A DNA stretch of 64,000 nucleotides from Anabas testudineus (GCF_900324465.2 NC_046611.1:6506516-6570515), one strand, 5' to 3'. Shown: positions 36,815 through 48,935, counted from the first letter of the stretch. Notes: generated by a model not told the origin, from the sequence alone. Translations and numbers: made by a program.

Positions 36815-37025
36815 CTTTAACTGAAGTATTCAGACACTTTACTGAAAACTTTTTTCTCTAACTCTGAAATTTCGCCAACAGGATGTTTAAATTCAATGTT
36901 TTGTTGTAGGACTTCTTTTGGTAGCGACCAGCCTTGAGTCGTCTTCTGCAGGTCTCTACATGCCCTGCACATCTGGATTTGGTCATTTTATCTGTAGTTC
37001 AGTTTTCCCGACTCTGCCACAGATA
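36815..37025 (-). mobile_element. Degraded Tc1/mariner-related fragment
   Basis: Phrases such as AGTATTCAGACACTTTACTG and GCACATCTGGATTTGG match the wording of the longer relic at 38,812-39,235 and of Tc1-type non-autonomous copies in fish. No ends or coding capacity remain. Confidence 0.45.
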
Positions 37026-38811
37026 AGACCAGAAAACATATCCATTTAAACTTAAATATAAGTGTTTAAAAAGTGGAGCTGAGCACTTTCAGAAGCCTCT
37101 GTCAATGAATTGGTCTATTTAATTAAAGTTTGAAATCAGTCAGTTGGGTTTACACTTGACTGACATTTGTAACCTGAGAGCTTCTCAACTTGACTGAGGT
37201 TTGATCGGCTGCTGATTGTAGGCAGAAGGCCTCCAGTGTGTCCCGACAAGTGGTGTGAGATTCCATTCCTGATTCATTGAGGAAACACAGTTCCACAGAA
37301 AATCTGATCTGGCATGAAACACAGATTCCTTTGTGTGGCTGTTACATCTGAATGTTCTAAATTACTAACCATTGTGTTATTTTCTTTTTTGTCATTTGCT
37401 CCTTTCTCTTTCTCTCTTATTTTAAGGACAATAGCATCGGTGCTTTAACCAAATGATTGCCTCTCGAGTCCTGTCACATAGAAATCTTGTAGATTGCAGA
37501 GAATGCTCTGTTTTTAATTAGTGAAACAGCTGCGTGTGACTTGTTATATGTGCCCCTAATCAGGTTCTGCACAATTGTTAGAATTAGGGTAGGTCTGCAT
37601 TGGTACATTTCCTGTACTACAGTTTCTGATGAGATGTGCAGCAGGCTGATTTAAAAGCCACAAATATTTATTACAACTAAACACTTGTGGCATTTTGCCC
37701 AGCAGCTGCCAGCCCTGAGATTTCTATTCACATCTCAGATCTTGTCAGATCTGTCACCAGTTGTGCAGGAAGAGAGGAGAAATGGAATTTACTTGCAACT
37801 AGCCCGTATAAAAAAAATGAACGACCTCACTTGCTAAATTCAATTTGTAGCCTTCTCACGCAGTGTTGTCACATTAGATGGAGCACGATTCAATCGTGCA
37901 GGAATTTTTAACACTATTTTATTATCTGTCTACCAGGTGTACAGTAGTTAAATGTTAGTTTGATGTGTAATTTATTCAACCCTCATAAAAACTAATTTGC
38001 TCTCTATCTTATTATAGAGATGCTTTTCTGATGTACAGTATTTAGTTTAGTTTACAACTTACAGTAAAAAGAGATTTATAACAGTTTGTAACTGCCCCAG
38101 GCTGCATCTCAGTTATATGCGTTATATTTATAATGAAGCCATTTGTTGTTTTAAGTACAGAAATGAACATAACAACAGAATAAATAATAACAAAATGCTG
38201 GAAGTCGTAAAAAATAAAAGAAAAATATTTTGAGTAAGATACTGAGCATTTTTTAGTTACATAAACATTTATTGTCATAGTGGCAGCAAAACACTGCTGT
38301 AAAATAGATTTTAAAGAAAAGCTAAATAGATCTTTACACAGCGTCAGGCCGAAAGCAAAGATTCCCACGCTCCCAAAATAAACACAATTTCAAGCATAGT
38401 TGTATTTTATATAACCTGATTACTTTTAGGCGTCATCTTCAGTCCCAGTGTAATTTTGATGGATTCATAGATTGTGTGATGTTCACAGCCTCTGACCTTC
38501 ACAGATCACTATCTGTCACCTGGAGCGCTAATATTTCCTTTTCGCTGGAAGAGGATAAAAGCTGATGTCTGCCAAGCTTCAGACTTTTGTTCTAATGTTG
38601 TCATGAGAGAAATGCAAAGTGCTCATTTGCACATGTCGCTGAGGGCACATTCAGGTGTTTCCACAACAAACACGCAAGATGCCAACTGTTGATTTCGGTT
38701 TAGCTGGGTGCTTTCTTAGGAACTACTTATGACAATACACATCAAACAGATTTTTCCAGCATAGTTTGTATTGTGGTCATTTTAACATAGTGGTTTACAA
38801 TAAGAACAGGC
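37026..38811. other. Intergenic DNA, no gene seen
   Basis: No coding exon recognised. The minus-strand open frame at 38,042-38,368 has no family resemblance. Confidence 0.4.
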
Positions 38812-39235
38812 AGCATCAGAAAGTCTTCACACCCTTTTAATAGATTTTATTTTAAATGGCCCCTCAAGCTACATTCAACATGTGACAAAATGTTTTTACA
38901 CTTTTTTACTAATTTATTTAAAATCAGAAACTGAAAGTAAGTACTGAAAGTATTCCCATCCTTTTTTAGTTAATTTTAGAAGCAAATACGACTGGCAGAT
39001 ACTTCTCGGTCAGTCTATGCTTTGCACATCTGGATTTGAGCAGTTTATCTCATTCTCCCTGACAGATCCTCTCAAACTCCAGCTCCAGCTCCATCTGCAC
39101 AGATGTTCCAGGAGGTTCCAGTCGGGCTGACTGGGTCATTCAGGGATAATCACAGAGTTGTCCTAAAGTGACTCCAGCATTGTCTGTATCCTTCATGTCC
39201 CTGTCATGCTGAACTTGAAAAAAATACTACTAATT
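38812..39235 (-). mobile_element. Tc1/mariner-related relic
   Basis: Reads as the reverse strand of a Tc1-type element. It has an end-like phrase AGAAAGTCTTCACACCC, then CACAGATGTTCCAGGAGGTT and ATCACAGAGTTGTCCTAAAG, where intact relatives encode the LNPIEHLW box and its neighbourhood. Strongly decayed, no open frame. Confidence 0.6.
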
Positions 39236-40478
39236 CTACTATTTACAAAAAGGGAAGAACAACATGTTCTGAAGCCACATGCTGTGTTTGTAGAAAATAA
39301 GTATGTATAAGTTAAGAACAAAATACATTAACATGCACAAATATTTCAATTTTTAGAAATGTGAAATTGAATCAAATGGCAAAAACTATAAAAGATATAA
39401 AGCTGTGTATGCAGCTTTGCAACTTAACTGTAGTATGACACTGGTCTCTGAGTGTCACCAAAAACTGGCTGTTCTTGTTGGGGGACTATGATGCTTCCTG
39501 ATGGTGGCTGTAAAAGGATGAATCATTTAGTGGTGTGGAGCCATCACGTCTCCATTTACTTACAGAGGGTTATGACATGCTTCTACTGTATTTGATGTAT
39601 TTGCTTTTTACCTGTCAAAACCTGAATGAAGTGATTTATGGAGGCAAAGCAGAGGTAAAGGAGGAGGCTTTAGTTTGTGGACACACATTAACTTCACTGC
39701 GACATTGAGAGGAGGAGGGACCGGAATGTGGATGTTGTTTTTCTCTACTTGTTCACTGATGTTTGACATGTTGTGTAACACAAAAAAAATCTGTCTGTTA
39801 AAAAAAACAAACAAACAAACAAAAAAAAAAAACGTACATCACTGCTGAGTTTGTAATGATAGATTATTAGATAATAAAAGATAAAATAAAAAACGACTTG
39901 TGCAAGTGAATAAGAACATGGGAAGAAAATAGGCAACTGACACGAGACTGTTGCAAAATTGAGATCATTACATTATTTCCAGAAAGTGTCTCGGTGAACA
40001 TCGTGACCTGCTGATTTGTACACACCTTACCACTCACAACCAATTACACAACAACTTAATGCAACCGGTTCACGTCCCTATGTTGTAACGTCATGTGTAA
40101 ATCTGAGTTGTCACTAGTTATTCAAAGGGATGTACGTTCTTCAGTGCACTATATTTCAATTAGAAGTTAATAGTATAGTCTAAATGGAAAAAAAAAGTAT
40201 TTTGATAATGTTAATTTAGGTTTTTGGTGTAGGTTTGAAGCTCTGTTGTGTATGAACATTGAGTAATTGTGGTAAAATTCATGAGCGTGTGGGACAGTGT
40301 TTTCGTCTTAAAACCCCATATGAATAAATAAAAATGATCATTTTGATATTTACAGTGGCCTGAAAAGGTAAAGTGACAGTCACTGTGATCTTGTAGTAAA
40401 GTGGAAGAAGTGTTTATTCCTTTTTGTTTTTATTTACAATCACATCTACAATTGTTGTTATTAAATGTGATTTTATGT
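39236..40478. other. Intergenic DNA upstream of the receptor array
   Basis: No coding exon recognised. A small AAAC/poly-A microsatellite lies at about 39,797-39,832. The copy-1 receptor promoter should lie toward the right end. Confidence 0.4.
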
Positions 40479-40677
40479 TTTTATTTCATTGATACTTGAT
40501 CCATCCATTTATACGTATTTCTTTGCTTTGTTTAGCTCTGAGTGTAACTGTCATTTGATGATTTAGATGAATCAGACGTTTATGTATTGTTATTGCTGTT
40601 ACATGTTATTATACTTTTGCTTTACATTTCACCATGTCTGCTTCAACAAAAAAAAAAAAAAAAAAAAAATTTGATAG

Positions 40678-40812
40678 CTGATCTTGAGGAAGGAAACAGG
40701 AAATGTGGTCAACTCACCATGAAAAAAGCCCACATTGTATCATTCTTCAGCACAAACTCATTTGGGTGTCAAGCTATCGCCGTCTTTGAAAGTCGCCGCA
40801 GCCCAACAGAAG
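40678..40812 (+). other. Predicted upstream exon of receptor copy 1
   Basis: Behind a poly-A run, a conserved segment ends in a good splice donor (GAAG then GTGAGT) at 40,812. The matching acceptor CCGCCCACAG ends at 41,000. The left border is not determined. The exon contains an ATG at 40,720 whose frame stays open to the donor and, after splicing, continues in frame into the receptor start (see findings). It may instead be plain 5'UTR, as in mammalian CXCR2. Confidence 0.6.
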
Positions 40813-41002
40813 GTGAGTGTCTGAGGGGAAACTATGAGGGACAGAACATTCAGTAAAAGTGATCACACTTTTATTTATTAAGTGTACGTTTTGAGAAGTT
40901 AATAGTTTGTAGTAATAAAAAGCTGAATTCAACAGCTCAGCAGATGACTCAGTGTTTTTGCTGTTATATTGTACTACATCAATCTGTTTTCCGCCCACAG
41001 TC

Positions 41003-42073
41003 ATGTCCATCACCTACATCTTCACTGATGATTACTTTGAAAATGACACCAGCCACAATAATATCACAAACTACGTTCCGGATCAGGATTTCTATTCATG
41101 TCCAATAAAACCACTGGAACCTGCAGCAGCTTTGATCCTGTGTCTCATCAACGTTGCCATCTTTCTACTGGCAATACCAGGAAACCTGTTAGTGGGGTGT
41201 GTGATCAGCTCCAGCATAAATGCCCTGACTCCATCGGATATGTACTTGTTTCATCTGACGATAGCAGATGGTCTGATGGCCCTGACTATTCCATTCTCAG
41301 CTACAGCAATGATTCAAGGATGGATATTCGGAGACTTCATGTGCAAACTCATCAGCTTTGTCTTCGACGTAAACTTCTACACCAGCATCATCTTCCTAGT
41401 CTGTATTAGCGTCGATCGGTATCTTGTGATTGTGCACGCCAGAGAAACTTACAAGCATCGCAAGAGGATGTGCAGCTGGATCCTGTGTGCAGCAGTGTGG
41501 GGCCTCGGTTTGGCCCTCGCTGCGCCTTCATTTTTCCACCAAGTCTCCGAAATCAGCAACGACTCAGAGATATTGATCTGTTCTGAAACCTATGACAAGG
41601 GCAATGCCACTTTATGGAGACTTGCAATTCGGGGGGTTCACCACATATTTGGCTTTTTACTCCCCCTTGGTGTCATGATAACCTGCTACAGCATCACCAT
41701 CGCAAGGCTGCTGCACACTCGTGGTTTCCACAAGCACCGGGCCATGAAGGTGATCATAGTCGTGGTGGTTGCGTTCCTGCTGTGCTGGACTCCATATCAT
41801 TTAACCACAATAGTGGACACGCTCCTGAGGGGTCGTGTGATACCGTATGACTGTGCAGCGAGGAGCTCAGTGAGCACAGCTCTGACTGTAACCAACACCC
41901 TGGCTCTGCTCCACAGCTGCATCAACCCCTTCCTGTACGCATTTGTGGGACAGAGGTTCAGGAAAAAAATTATGCACTTGTCTCAGAGGAAACTAAGACA
42001 GGAGAGGATGTCACTGTCAAAGTTCAGCAGGTCGACCTCTCAGACCTCTGAGGGAAGTGGAGCAGTTTTCTGA
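41003..42073 (+). CDS. cxcr1/2-like: CXCR1/CXCR2-type chemokine receptor, copy 1
   Basis: A class A receptor for CXC chemokines of the interleukin-8 group, acting through Gi on neutrophil-type cells. One coding exon of 356 aa, starting two bases after a splice acceptor. Visible: acidic, tyrosine-bearing N-terminus with sequons NDT (14) and NIT (20); seven membrane spans; Cys33-Cys284 and Cys114-Cys193 as the two chemokine-receptor disulfides; DRY at 138-140; CWTPYH at 261-266; NPFLY at 308-312; Ser/Thr-rich tail for arrestin. Proximity to arpc2 fits the mammalian CXCR1/CXCR2 locus, so assignment to that pair is firm; which of the two is not decidable here. It differs from copy 2 at 15 residues, 7 of them in the first 35. 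AATAAA signals follow at 42,142 and 42,526. Confidence 0.93.
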   Translation: MSITYIFTDDYFENDTSHNNITNYVPDQDFYSCPIKPLEPAAALILCLINVAIFLLAIPGNLLVGCVISSSINALTPSDMYLFHLTIADGLMALTIPFSATAMIQGWIFGDFMCKLISFVFDVNFYTSIIFLVCISVDRYLVIVHARETYKHRKRMCSWILCAAVWGLGLALAAPSFFHQVSEISNDSEILICSETYDKGNATLWRLAIRGVHHIFGFLLPLGVMITCYSITIARLLHTRGFHKHRAMKVIIVVVVAFLLCWTPYHLTTIVDTLLRGRVIPYDCAARSSVSTALTVTNTLALLHSCINPFLYAFVGQRFRKKIMHLSQRKLRQERMSLSKFSRSTSQTSEGSGAVF

Positions 42074-42263
42074 AACCTATCCTCATACTTATCAGGCTTT
42101 TTACCAGAGATAAGGATGTTCTCCAAAATCCTGCTCTTAAAAATAAATACAAGTTGTGTATTGCTGTTGTTATTTTTGTTTAGTTCCAATTTTCTTTTAG
42201 CCAGAGAAGAAGTCATTTCTGTAGTCTAAAAACTTTGGTTACGCTAAAAGGTGTTTGTGGATA

Positions 42264-43248
42264 TTTTCAGCACTGCAGTTCATGTCTTTGTGGATTGTGT
42301 GGTGCACTGCTGCCATCTACTTAACTCACTCAAACCTTGAATTTCCCCCTCTGAGGTCAGGTCTATGTTTATATTCTCATTACACTGCGCATGTGTTGTG
42401 CTACATGTGCTTTTTAGTTTTTTTAAACCAACAAATCTTAAACTGCATGTATTTTAAATATAACAACAATTATGCACTTGAGCTACATACTGTTATAGTT
42501 GAGGTATTTAAAAAAAACCTTACGAAATAAAGAGCTTTGAAGTTTGTACGTGTTTTTTTGCAAAACAACAATTAAAATTTAAAGACTAAAGAGCTTCTAA
42601 AATTCACATTTTATTTTAAATTTTAGTAAAATAAGTAAATAAATAAGTAATAAGTAGTAGTAGTAGTAGTTTGCCATCTGTTGGACAGTTGGTGTAACTA
42701 TTAGTATTTCTAAGAAAAGAAATATGCAGATACTTTATGATGTAGCCTTTATTACTTTTCTTATGTATTTAATGGGTTTATACTAATTTGATGCAATGAG
42801 AATCATCCTAGTACATAGAATATTAGCCTATTAGATAGCTAATGCTACTATAATGCAAGTTGTCTCACTTCTTGTAATTTGGAAAACACAAAAAGCTACC
42901 ATTGCTCTAATAACTGGACAACCTGACGACTACTTTATTTATACTGCTGCAATGCAGCATATTAAATGTTGTAGATGTTTTTTTTAAGGTCAAGAATTAA
43001 TTGAAATATGTCGGTTATGAAGGTGAAATGCACGGTGTGTACAGGTTTCCCACTGTTTGCATTTTGTTATTTTCGTGTAATATAAAGGAGTTGTTATTTA
43101 GCAGTTATCATTTACGGCATTTATCAGTTATCATTTATCAGTTATCATTTATCAGTTATTTTCAGCACTGCAGTTCATGTCTTTGTGGATTGTGTGGTGC
43201 ACTGCTGCCATCTACTTAGCTCACTCAAACCTTGAATTTCCCCCTCTG
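42264..43248 (+). repeat. 3'UTR-derived satellite, one full unit plus a partial one, in unit 1
   Basis: A unit starting TTTTCAGCACTGCAG at 42,264 starts again at 43,159, a period of 895. It contains the 3'UTR segment with its AATAAA at 42,526, an AGT triplet run, and at its end a minisatellite of ATCAGTTATCATTT words. The second unit is split by the Gypsy element at 43,249 and resumes at 48,537. Open frames inside it reading MSLWIVWCTAA are shadows repeated with the unit. Confidence 0.85.
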
Positions 43249-43760
43249 TGTCAGTTCTCCTCCCTGCCAGCAGTGGCCTCTTCTTTACCTCAGCCTGTCT
43301 CCGGTTCATCTTGGTTCCCCACTCCTCTGCCTGCATCGCTCAACACACCTGCCTGTCATCATCACTTCACCCCTGTTATAAGCACCCTCATAGCCATTTG
43401 CTGGTTGCTAGTGTGTCACTCATGTTCCTGGTTGTTCCCTGTTCCGTCCGTTTCCCCGACCTCTAGCTTCCCCACCGAGCGTTGTTTCATAGTACTTTAG
43501 GTTTGTGCGAGTTAGGTTTGTAAACTCTCTCTATTTTGTCTCCTCCTGCGTTTTTGTAGTGAGCGTTTTTGTTTTCTTACCTTTTGTTTTTCTGGTCGTT
43601 TTTCCTCTTAGAGAGTGAGCGCTTTTTGTTCTTCCCCCAGCGTGTCTGCTGTGTATCTGTATGTTATCTATTCCGTGATTGTTAATAAATTTAAGTTTGA
43701 CACTGCCTCACCTGTGTGGCTTCTGCGCCTGGATTCCCACGTGTGTCCCGGGTTCTTACA
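43249..43760 (+). repeat. 5' LTR of the Gypsy element
   Basis: 512 bases, TGTCAG to CTTACA, with an AATAAA near its 3' part. Nearly identical to the 3' LTR. Confidence 0.95.
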
Positions 43761-43776
43761 GAACACACTAGCCACT

Positions 43777-44706
43777 ATGGATCCAGCAGGACCAAAGCAG
43801 GCTTGGCAGTCTCAGGAGGCTCAATTGAGCCAGACACAGGAGCGCGTGGAGGAGAATAGCCGTAGATTGGATTTGTTGTGCGGTCGTCTCGAGCAGGCCC
43901 TCAGCGTATCGAGTTTCTCCGCCTCCCCCGAGTGTAGGATGGCACCACCGGAACGCTTTTCCGGAGACTCCGGTAAGTGTCGGCCCTTTGTTTCGGCACT
44001 GTCACTCTTCTTTGATCTACAGCCCCTATCATATCCCACGGAGCGCAGTAAGGTGGCGTACACCATTTCCCTACTCTCGGGGAAGGCACAAGCTTGGGGA
44101 ACGGCGGAATGGGAAAGCAGGTCAGCATGCTGTCAGTCATTTGAGGCTTTCTCTAACGAACTAACTTTTGTGTTCAACCCGTTAGCACCCCGTAGGGTGG
44201 CAGCTTCGAGCCTGTTTAAACTGTCGCAGGGATCTCGTTCAGTCACGGACTACACTATTGAGTTTCGTACGCTCGCCGCCTCTACCAACTGGAGTGAGGA
44301 AACCTTATTTGATAAATATTACGAAGGTTTAGCGGGCCGCATTAAGGATGAGCTGGCGGCTCGCAACCTCCCCTCCTCCCTGCGCGGTCTGATTGGGCTG
44401 GCGGTGTCTATCGATCAGCGACTCCAGGAACGTCAGAGGGAGCGCGGCTCAGAAGGACGGCAGAGCCAGCTCCGTCAGGCTATGGACGCGTCCCCTACTC
44501 ATCCCGCACTCCCTGTGCGCCCCCCACCCGAGTCATTTACGTTCCCTCCCGAGGAGCCCATGCAGGTGGGGCGGTCGCGGCTACCAGCATGTGAACGACA
44601 ACGGCGCCTGATTGGAGGGTTGTGTCTCTATTGTGGGGAGGCCGGTCACAGAGCCCCTCAGTGCCCGTTAAAAGGCAAGGCTCGTCAGCTAGCAGGGGGA
44701 CGCTGA
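43777..44706 (+). CDS. gag: Gag of the Gypsy element
   Basis: About 309 aa from the first ATG after the LTR. A coiled-coil-like N-terminal part precedes a retrotransposon gag (capsid-like) domain, and a single CCHC zinc knuckle ([14 protein letters not shown]) stands near the end. Forms the particle in this family. Overlaps the pol frame. Confidence 0.85.
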   Translation: MDPAGPKQAWQSQEAQLSQTQERVEENSRRLDLLCGRLEQALSVSSFSASPECRMAPPERFSGDSGKCRPFVSALSLFFDLQPLSYPTERSKVAYTISLLSGKAQAWGTAEWESRSACCQSFEAFSNELTFVFNPLAPRRVAASSLFKLSQGSRSVTDYTIEFRTLAASTNWSEETLFDKYYEGLAGRIKDELAARNLPSSLRGLIGLAVSIDQRLQERQRERGSEGRQSQLRQAMDASPTHPALPVRPPPESFTFPPEEPMQVGRSRLPACERQRRLIGGLCLYCGEAGHRAPQCPLKGKARQLAGGR

Positions 44707-47700
44707 TGAGCCGTTCCACTCAACTTAGCTCCCCATGTCGACCCTCTATACCAGCCCTCATCACTGGACCACGGGCATCCAAGGAATGTCCTGCCTTTAT
44801 TGACTCCGGCTCTGATGCCAATTTCATTGACGAGGCGGTAGTTCATCTGTTAGGGCTGGAAGTTGAGGACCTCTCCACCAGACTTCAGGTAAAGGCTCTT
44901 GATAACCGTATCACTCATCACATTCAGTCTGTTACGAAGCCTGTTAAGATAACGCTGTCTGGCAACCATCACGAACTGACTTCATTTTTTGTATATAATT
45001 GCCCAACCACTCCATTACTGTTGGGGTTCCCCTGGCTTTCCACCCACAATCCACACATCAATTGGTCCTCTTGTAAGATTATGGGCTGGAGCCCTTTTTG
45101 CCTGGCTAACTGCTTACGGGCTGCTGAGTCTCATCCTCATAGAGCGGTTAGTGCTTCTGTGGAACCCACTGACCTGACTGTAGTCCCTCCTGACTATCAC
45201 GACCTTGCTGAGGTGTTCAGCAAGGCGCGTGCCACGTCATTGCCTCCCCACAGACCCTATGACTGTGCCATTGAACTGTTGCCTGGCACTATGCCCCCTC
45301 GAGGTCGTGTATTTTCACTTTCCCAGCCTGAGAAGGAGGCTATGCAGGAATACATAGACAGTTCCCTCAAGGCAGGGGTTATTCGTCCTTCCTCCTCTCC
45401 GGCGGGGGCCGGATTTTTCTTTGTTGGGAAGAAGGACGGGGGGCTTAGGCCATGCATTGACTACCGAGGGGTAAACAGCATTACCGTTAAGAATAAATAT
45501 CCCCTTCCCCTTATGTCATCTGCTTTTGAGTTACTGCAGGGGGCCACTATCTTCACAAGACTTGATTTGCGGAATGCCTACCATCTCGTCCGCATTAGGG
45601 AAGGGGATGAGTGGAAGACTGCGTTCAATACCCCCAATGGACATTATGAGTACCTTGTCATGCCCTTCGGCCTTACTAATGCTCCTGCTGTCTTTCAGGC
45701 CCTCGTCAACGATGTCCTCCGGGATATGATTAACAAGTTTGTATTTGTGTATTTAGATGACATTCTCATCTATTCTAGCAGCCTGGAGGCACACAAACAC
45801 CACGTGAGGACCGTGTTGCTACGCCTCCTGGAGAATCAGCTATTCGTCAAAGCTGAGAAATGTGAGTTTCACACTTCCCTGACCACTTTTCTAGGATTTG
45901 TCGTCGCTCCTGGGAAGATTGCTATGGACAAAAGGAAGGTTAAGGCAGTAACTGCATGGCCAGTCCCAGCTGACCGAAAGCAGTTGCAGCGGTTCTTGGG
46001 CTTTGCTAACTTTTATCGCCGTTTCATTAGGGGCTACAGCAAAGTGGCGGCTCCTTTGCATGCCCTCACCTCCGTCAACACGCCGTTCGTTTGGACGGCG
46101 GAAGCAGAAAAGGCCTTCGGTCACCTCAAGACCTTGTTTACCACTGCTCCTATCCTCACCCTCCCGGATACACAGCGGCAATTCATCATAGAGGTTGATG
46201 CCTCTGGTACGGGAGTGGGAGCGGTGTTGTCCCAACGCTCAGGGAAGGACAACAAAGTGCATCCCTGCGCCTTCTTCTCCCGCCGCCTCACAGACGCCGA
46301 GAAAAACTATGACATAGGCAACCGAGAGCTCCTTGCTCTTAAGTTGGCGTTCGAGGAATGGAGACACTGGCTTGAGGGGGCTGTGCAGCCGGTGCTCGTA
46401 TGGACAGATCACAGGAACCTGGAGTATATCAATTCAGCTAGACGCCTCAATGCTCGTCAAGCGCGTTGGTCTCTCTTCTTCTCCAGGTTCAACTTTCTCC
46501 TGTCGTATCGCCCGGGCTCTCGAAACACCAAACCTGATGCTCTGTCGCGTCAGTTCGCCGACGAAACAGACAGTGACGCACGACAGGAAACCATTTTGTC
46601 GCCCTTGGTGCTGAGGGCGATGCGATGGGACCTGGAGAAGAAGGTAAGGGATTTTAAGCACGTTAACCCTGTTCCTGCTGGTTGCCCTCCGGGGTGTTTG
46701 TTTGTTCCTGTGTGTCTTCGTCAGCAGGTGCTGCGGTGGGGACACGATTCTCAACTGGCCTGCCACCCAGGGACCACCCGAACGATAGCCCTCATCATAC
46801 AACGGTACTGGTGGCCGGCCATAAAAGTGGATGTACGTCGCTATGTGAGTGCCTGTCCAACGTGTGCTAAGAACAAGGTTCCCCATCATGCACCGGCTGG
46901 CTACCTACGTCCCCTCCCGGTTCCTGCTCGGCCATGGTCACACATCGCAATGGACTTTATCACGGGGCTGCCTTGCTCTAACGGTAAAACTGTAATTTGC
47001 ACTATAGTGGACCGTTTTTCTAAGCTGGTGCATGCTATTCCTCTTTCTAAGTTACCATCGGCCAAAGAGACGGCGGATCTGCTGGTGCATCATGTCTTTC
47101 GTCTCCATGGGCTACCTGTGGACGTCTTGTCTGACCGGGGACCGCAATTCACAGCTGCTTTTTGGACGGAGTTTTGCAAGGCACTTGGTGCCTCTGTAAG
47201 TTTGTCGTCTGGGTTTCATCCCCAGACCAACGGACAGACTGAGAGACTCAATCAAGACATAGAAACTATGTTGCGTTGCATGTGTGGTCACAATCCCTCC
47301 ACCTGGGCTCAACAACTGGCCTGGGTGGAATATGCACATAACTCTCTGCCGTCGTCTTCTGTAGGATGTTCGCCATTTGAAGCCGCTTATGGCTATCAAC
47401 CACCACTGTTTCCGGCCCAAGAGACCCAGGCAGCAGTTCCCTCAGTGAGCGCCTACATCAAGCGCTGTCGCCGGACATGGGGTCGCGTGAGGCGCTTTCT
47501 TCTGAAGGGTCAGCAGAGGCTAGCCCAGTATGCCAACAAGAAGCGGACCCCAGCTCCACCGTATGCGGTGGGGGACAGGGTGTGGCTTTCAGCCAGGGAC
47601 CTCCCATTAAAGGTGGACAACAAGAAGTTGGCGCCCCGGTATGTGGGTCCCTTTACCATAACTAGGATCATCAATCCAGTGGCTGTGAAGCTGCAGCTTC

Positions 47701-47993
47701 CCCGCAGTATGCGGGTCCATCCCGTTTTTCACGTTTCCTGTCTGAAGCCTGTCCGGGTCTCGCCGCTCCTGCCCTCCACCGACCTCCCGCCGCCCGCCCG
47801 TCTCGTTGGTGGCGCCCCTGCCTATACTGTCAACCGCATCCTCCGCTCCCGGCGTCGTGGGCGGGGCGTGCAGTACCTGGTGGACTGGGCTGGTTATGGT
47901 CCGGAGGAGCGCTGCTGGATTCCCTCCCGCTTTGTCCTGGACCCCTCCCTCCTTGCTGATTTCCACCGGGCTCATCCGGACCTGCCGTCGTAG
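44622..47993 (+). CDS. pol: Pol of the Gypsy element (protease, RT, RNase H, integrase, chromodomain)
   Basis: One long open frame overlapping the end of gag in a different frame, an arrangement this family commonly serves by ribosomal frameshifting. Parts in order: aspartic protease with IDSGSD near 44,800; reverse transcriptase with YLDDIL near 45,755; RNase H with [10 protein letters not shown] near 46,195; integrase with an HHCC finger and catalytic core from about 46,740 to 47,400; C-terminal chromodomain from about 47,820 to 47,985. The chromodomain places it among the chromoviruses. Confidence 0.92.
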   Translation: MSLLWGGRSQSPSVPVKRQGSSASRGTLMSRSTQLSSPCRPSIPALITGPRASKECPAFIDSGSDANFIDEAVVHLLGLEVEDLSTRLQVKALDNRITHHIQSVTKPVKITLSGNHHELTSFFVYNCPTTPLLLGFPWLSTHNPHINWSSCKIMGWSPFCLANCLRAAESHPHRAVSASVEPTDLTVVPPDYHDLAEVFSKARATSLPPHRPYDCAIELLPGTMPPRGRVFSLSQPEKEAMQEYIDSSLKAGVIRPSSSPAGAGFFFVGKKDGGLRPCIDYRGVNSITVKNKYPLPLMSSAFELLQGATIFTRLDLRNAYHLVRIREGDEWKTAFNTPNGHYEYLVMPFGLTNAPAVFQALVNDVLRDMINKFVFVYLDDILIYSSSLEAHKHHVRTVLLRLLENQLFVKAEKCEFHTSLTTFLGFVVAPGKIAMDKRKVKAVTAWPVPADRKQLQRFLGFANFYRRFIRGYSKVAAPLHALTSVNTPFVWTAEAEKAFGHLKTLFTTAPILTLPDTQRQFIIEVDASGTGVGAVLSQRSGKDNKVHPCAFFSRRLTDAEKNYDIGNRELLALKLAFEEWRHWLEGAVQPVLVWTDHRNLEYINSARRLNARQARWSLFFSRFNFLLSYRPGSRNTKPDALSRQFADETDSDARQETILSPLVLRAMRWDLEKKVRDFKHVNPVPAGCPPGCLFVPVCLRQQVLRWGHDSQLACHPGTTRTIALIIQRYWWPAIKVDVRRYVSACPTCAKNKVPHHAPAGYLRPLPVPARPWSHIAMDFITGLPCSNGKTVICTIVDRFSKLVHAIPLSKLPSAKETADLLVHHVFRLHGLPVDVLSDRGPQFTAAFWTEFCKALGASVSLSSGFHPQTNGQTERLNQDIETMLRCMCGHNPSTWAQQLAWVEYAHNSLPSSSVGCSPFEAAYGYQPPLFPAQETQAAVPSVSAYIKRCRRTWGRVRRFLLKGQQRLAQYANKKRTPAPPYAVGDRVWLSARDLPLKVDNKKLAPRYVGPFTITRIINPVAVKLQLPRSMRVHPVFHVSCLKPVRVSPLLPSTDLPPPARLVGGAPAYTVNRILRSRRRGRGVQYLVDWAGYGPEERCWIPSRFVLDPSLLADFHRAHPDLPS

Positions 47994-48025
47994 GTCGCCG
48001 GGTGGCGCCCTGGAGGGGGGGGTCC

Positions 48026-48536
48026 TGTCAGTTCTCCTCCCTGCCAGCAGTGGCCTCTTCTTTACCTCAGCCTGTCTCCGGTTCATCTTGGTTCCCCACT
48101 CCTCTGCCTGCATCGCTCAACACACCTGCCTGTCATCATCACTTCACCCCTGTTATAAGCACCCTCATAGCCATTTGCTGGTTGCTAGTGTGTCACTCAT
48201 GTTCCTGGTTGTTCCCTGTTCCGTCCGTTTCCCCGACCTCTAGCTTCCCCACCGAGCGTTGTTTCATAGTACTTTAGGTTTGAGCGAGTTAGGTTTGTAA
48301 ACTCTCTCTATTTTGTCTCCTCCTACGTTTTTGTAGTGAGCGTTTTGTTTTCTTACCTTTTGTTTTTCTGGTCGTTTTTCCTCTTAGAGAGTGAGCGCTT
48401 TTTGTTCTTCCCCCAGCGTGTCTGCTGTGTATCTGTATTTTATCTATTCCGTGATTGTTAATAAATTTAAGTTTGACACTGCCTCACCTGTGTGGCTTCT
48501 GCGCCTGGATTCCCACGTGTGTCCCGGGTTCTTACA
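48026..48536 (+). repeat. 3' LTR of the Gypsy element
   Basis: 511 bases, preceded by the polypurine tract and followed by the CTCTG target duplication. Confidence 0.95.
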
Positions 48537-48903
48537 CTCTGAGGTCAGGTCTATGTTTATATTCTCATTACACTGCGCATGTGTTGTGCTACATGTGCTT
48601 TTTAGTTTTTTTAAACCAACAAATCTTAAACTGCATGTATTTTAAATATAACAACAATTATGCACTTGAGCTACATACTGTTATAGTTGAGGTATTTAAA
48701 AAAAAACCTTACGAAATAAAGAGCTTTGAAGAGCTTTTATTTCATTGATACTTGATCCATCTATTTATACGTATTTCTTTGCTTTGTTTAGCTCTGAGTG
48801 TAACTGTCATTTGATGATTTAGATGAATCAGACGTTTATGTATTGTTATTGCTGTTACATGTTATTACACTTTTGCTTTACATTTCACCATGTCTGCTTC
48901 AAC

Positions 48904-48929
<26 letters not shown>

Positions 48930-48935
<6 letters not shown>

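Larger units (their letters stand above)
43249..48536 (+). mobile_element. Ty3/Gypsy LTR retrotransposon, chromodomain-bearing (chromovirus), looks whole
   Basis: A complete-looking element of 5,288 bases flanked by a 5-bp target duplication, CTCTG (43,244-43,248 and 48,537-48,541). Order: 5' LTR, gag, pol, polypurine tract GGAGGGGGGG just before the 3' LTR. The LTRs begin TGTCAG and end CTTACA and differ by about three substitutions and one indel in 511 bases, roughly 0.6 percent. That suggests an insertion well within the last few million years. It sits in the second 3'UTR repeat of duplication unit 1 and is missing from units 2 and 3, so it came after the duplication. Its base composition is clearly more GC-rich than the flanks. 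Confidence 0.95.
40479..48734 (+). repeat. Tandem duplication unit 1 (receptor copy 1, with retroelement inside)
   Basis: The sequence from about 40,479 (TTTTATTTCATTGATACTTG) recurs at 48,735 and 53,650. Each time it begins a block holding the upstream exon, intron, receptor exon and 3'UTR. Unit 1 is about 8.3 kb, of which 5.3 kb is the inserted Gypsy element; without it the unit is about 3 kb. The junction to unit 2 joins the 3'UTR word GAGCTTTGAA to GAGCTTTTATTT, a short homology at the breakpoint. Confidence 0.85.

Noticed and set aside
45891-46889. Minus-strand open frames in the Gypsy element
   Set aside because: Antisense shadows of the pol frame without family resemblance.
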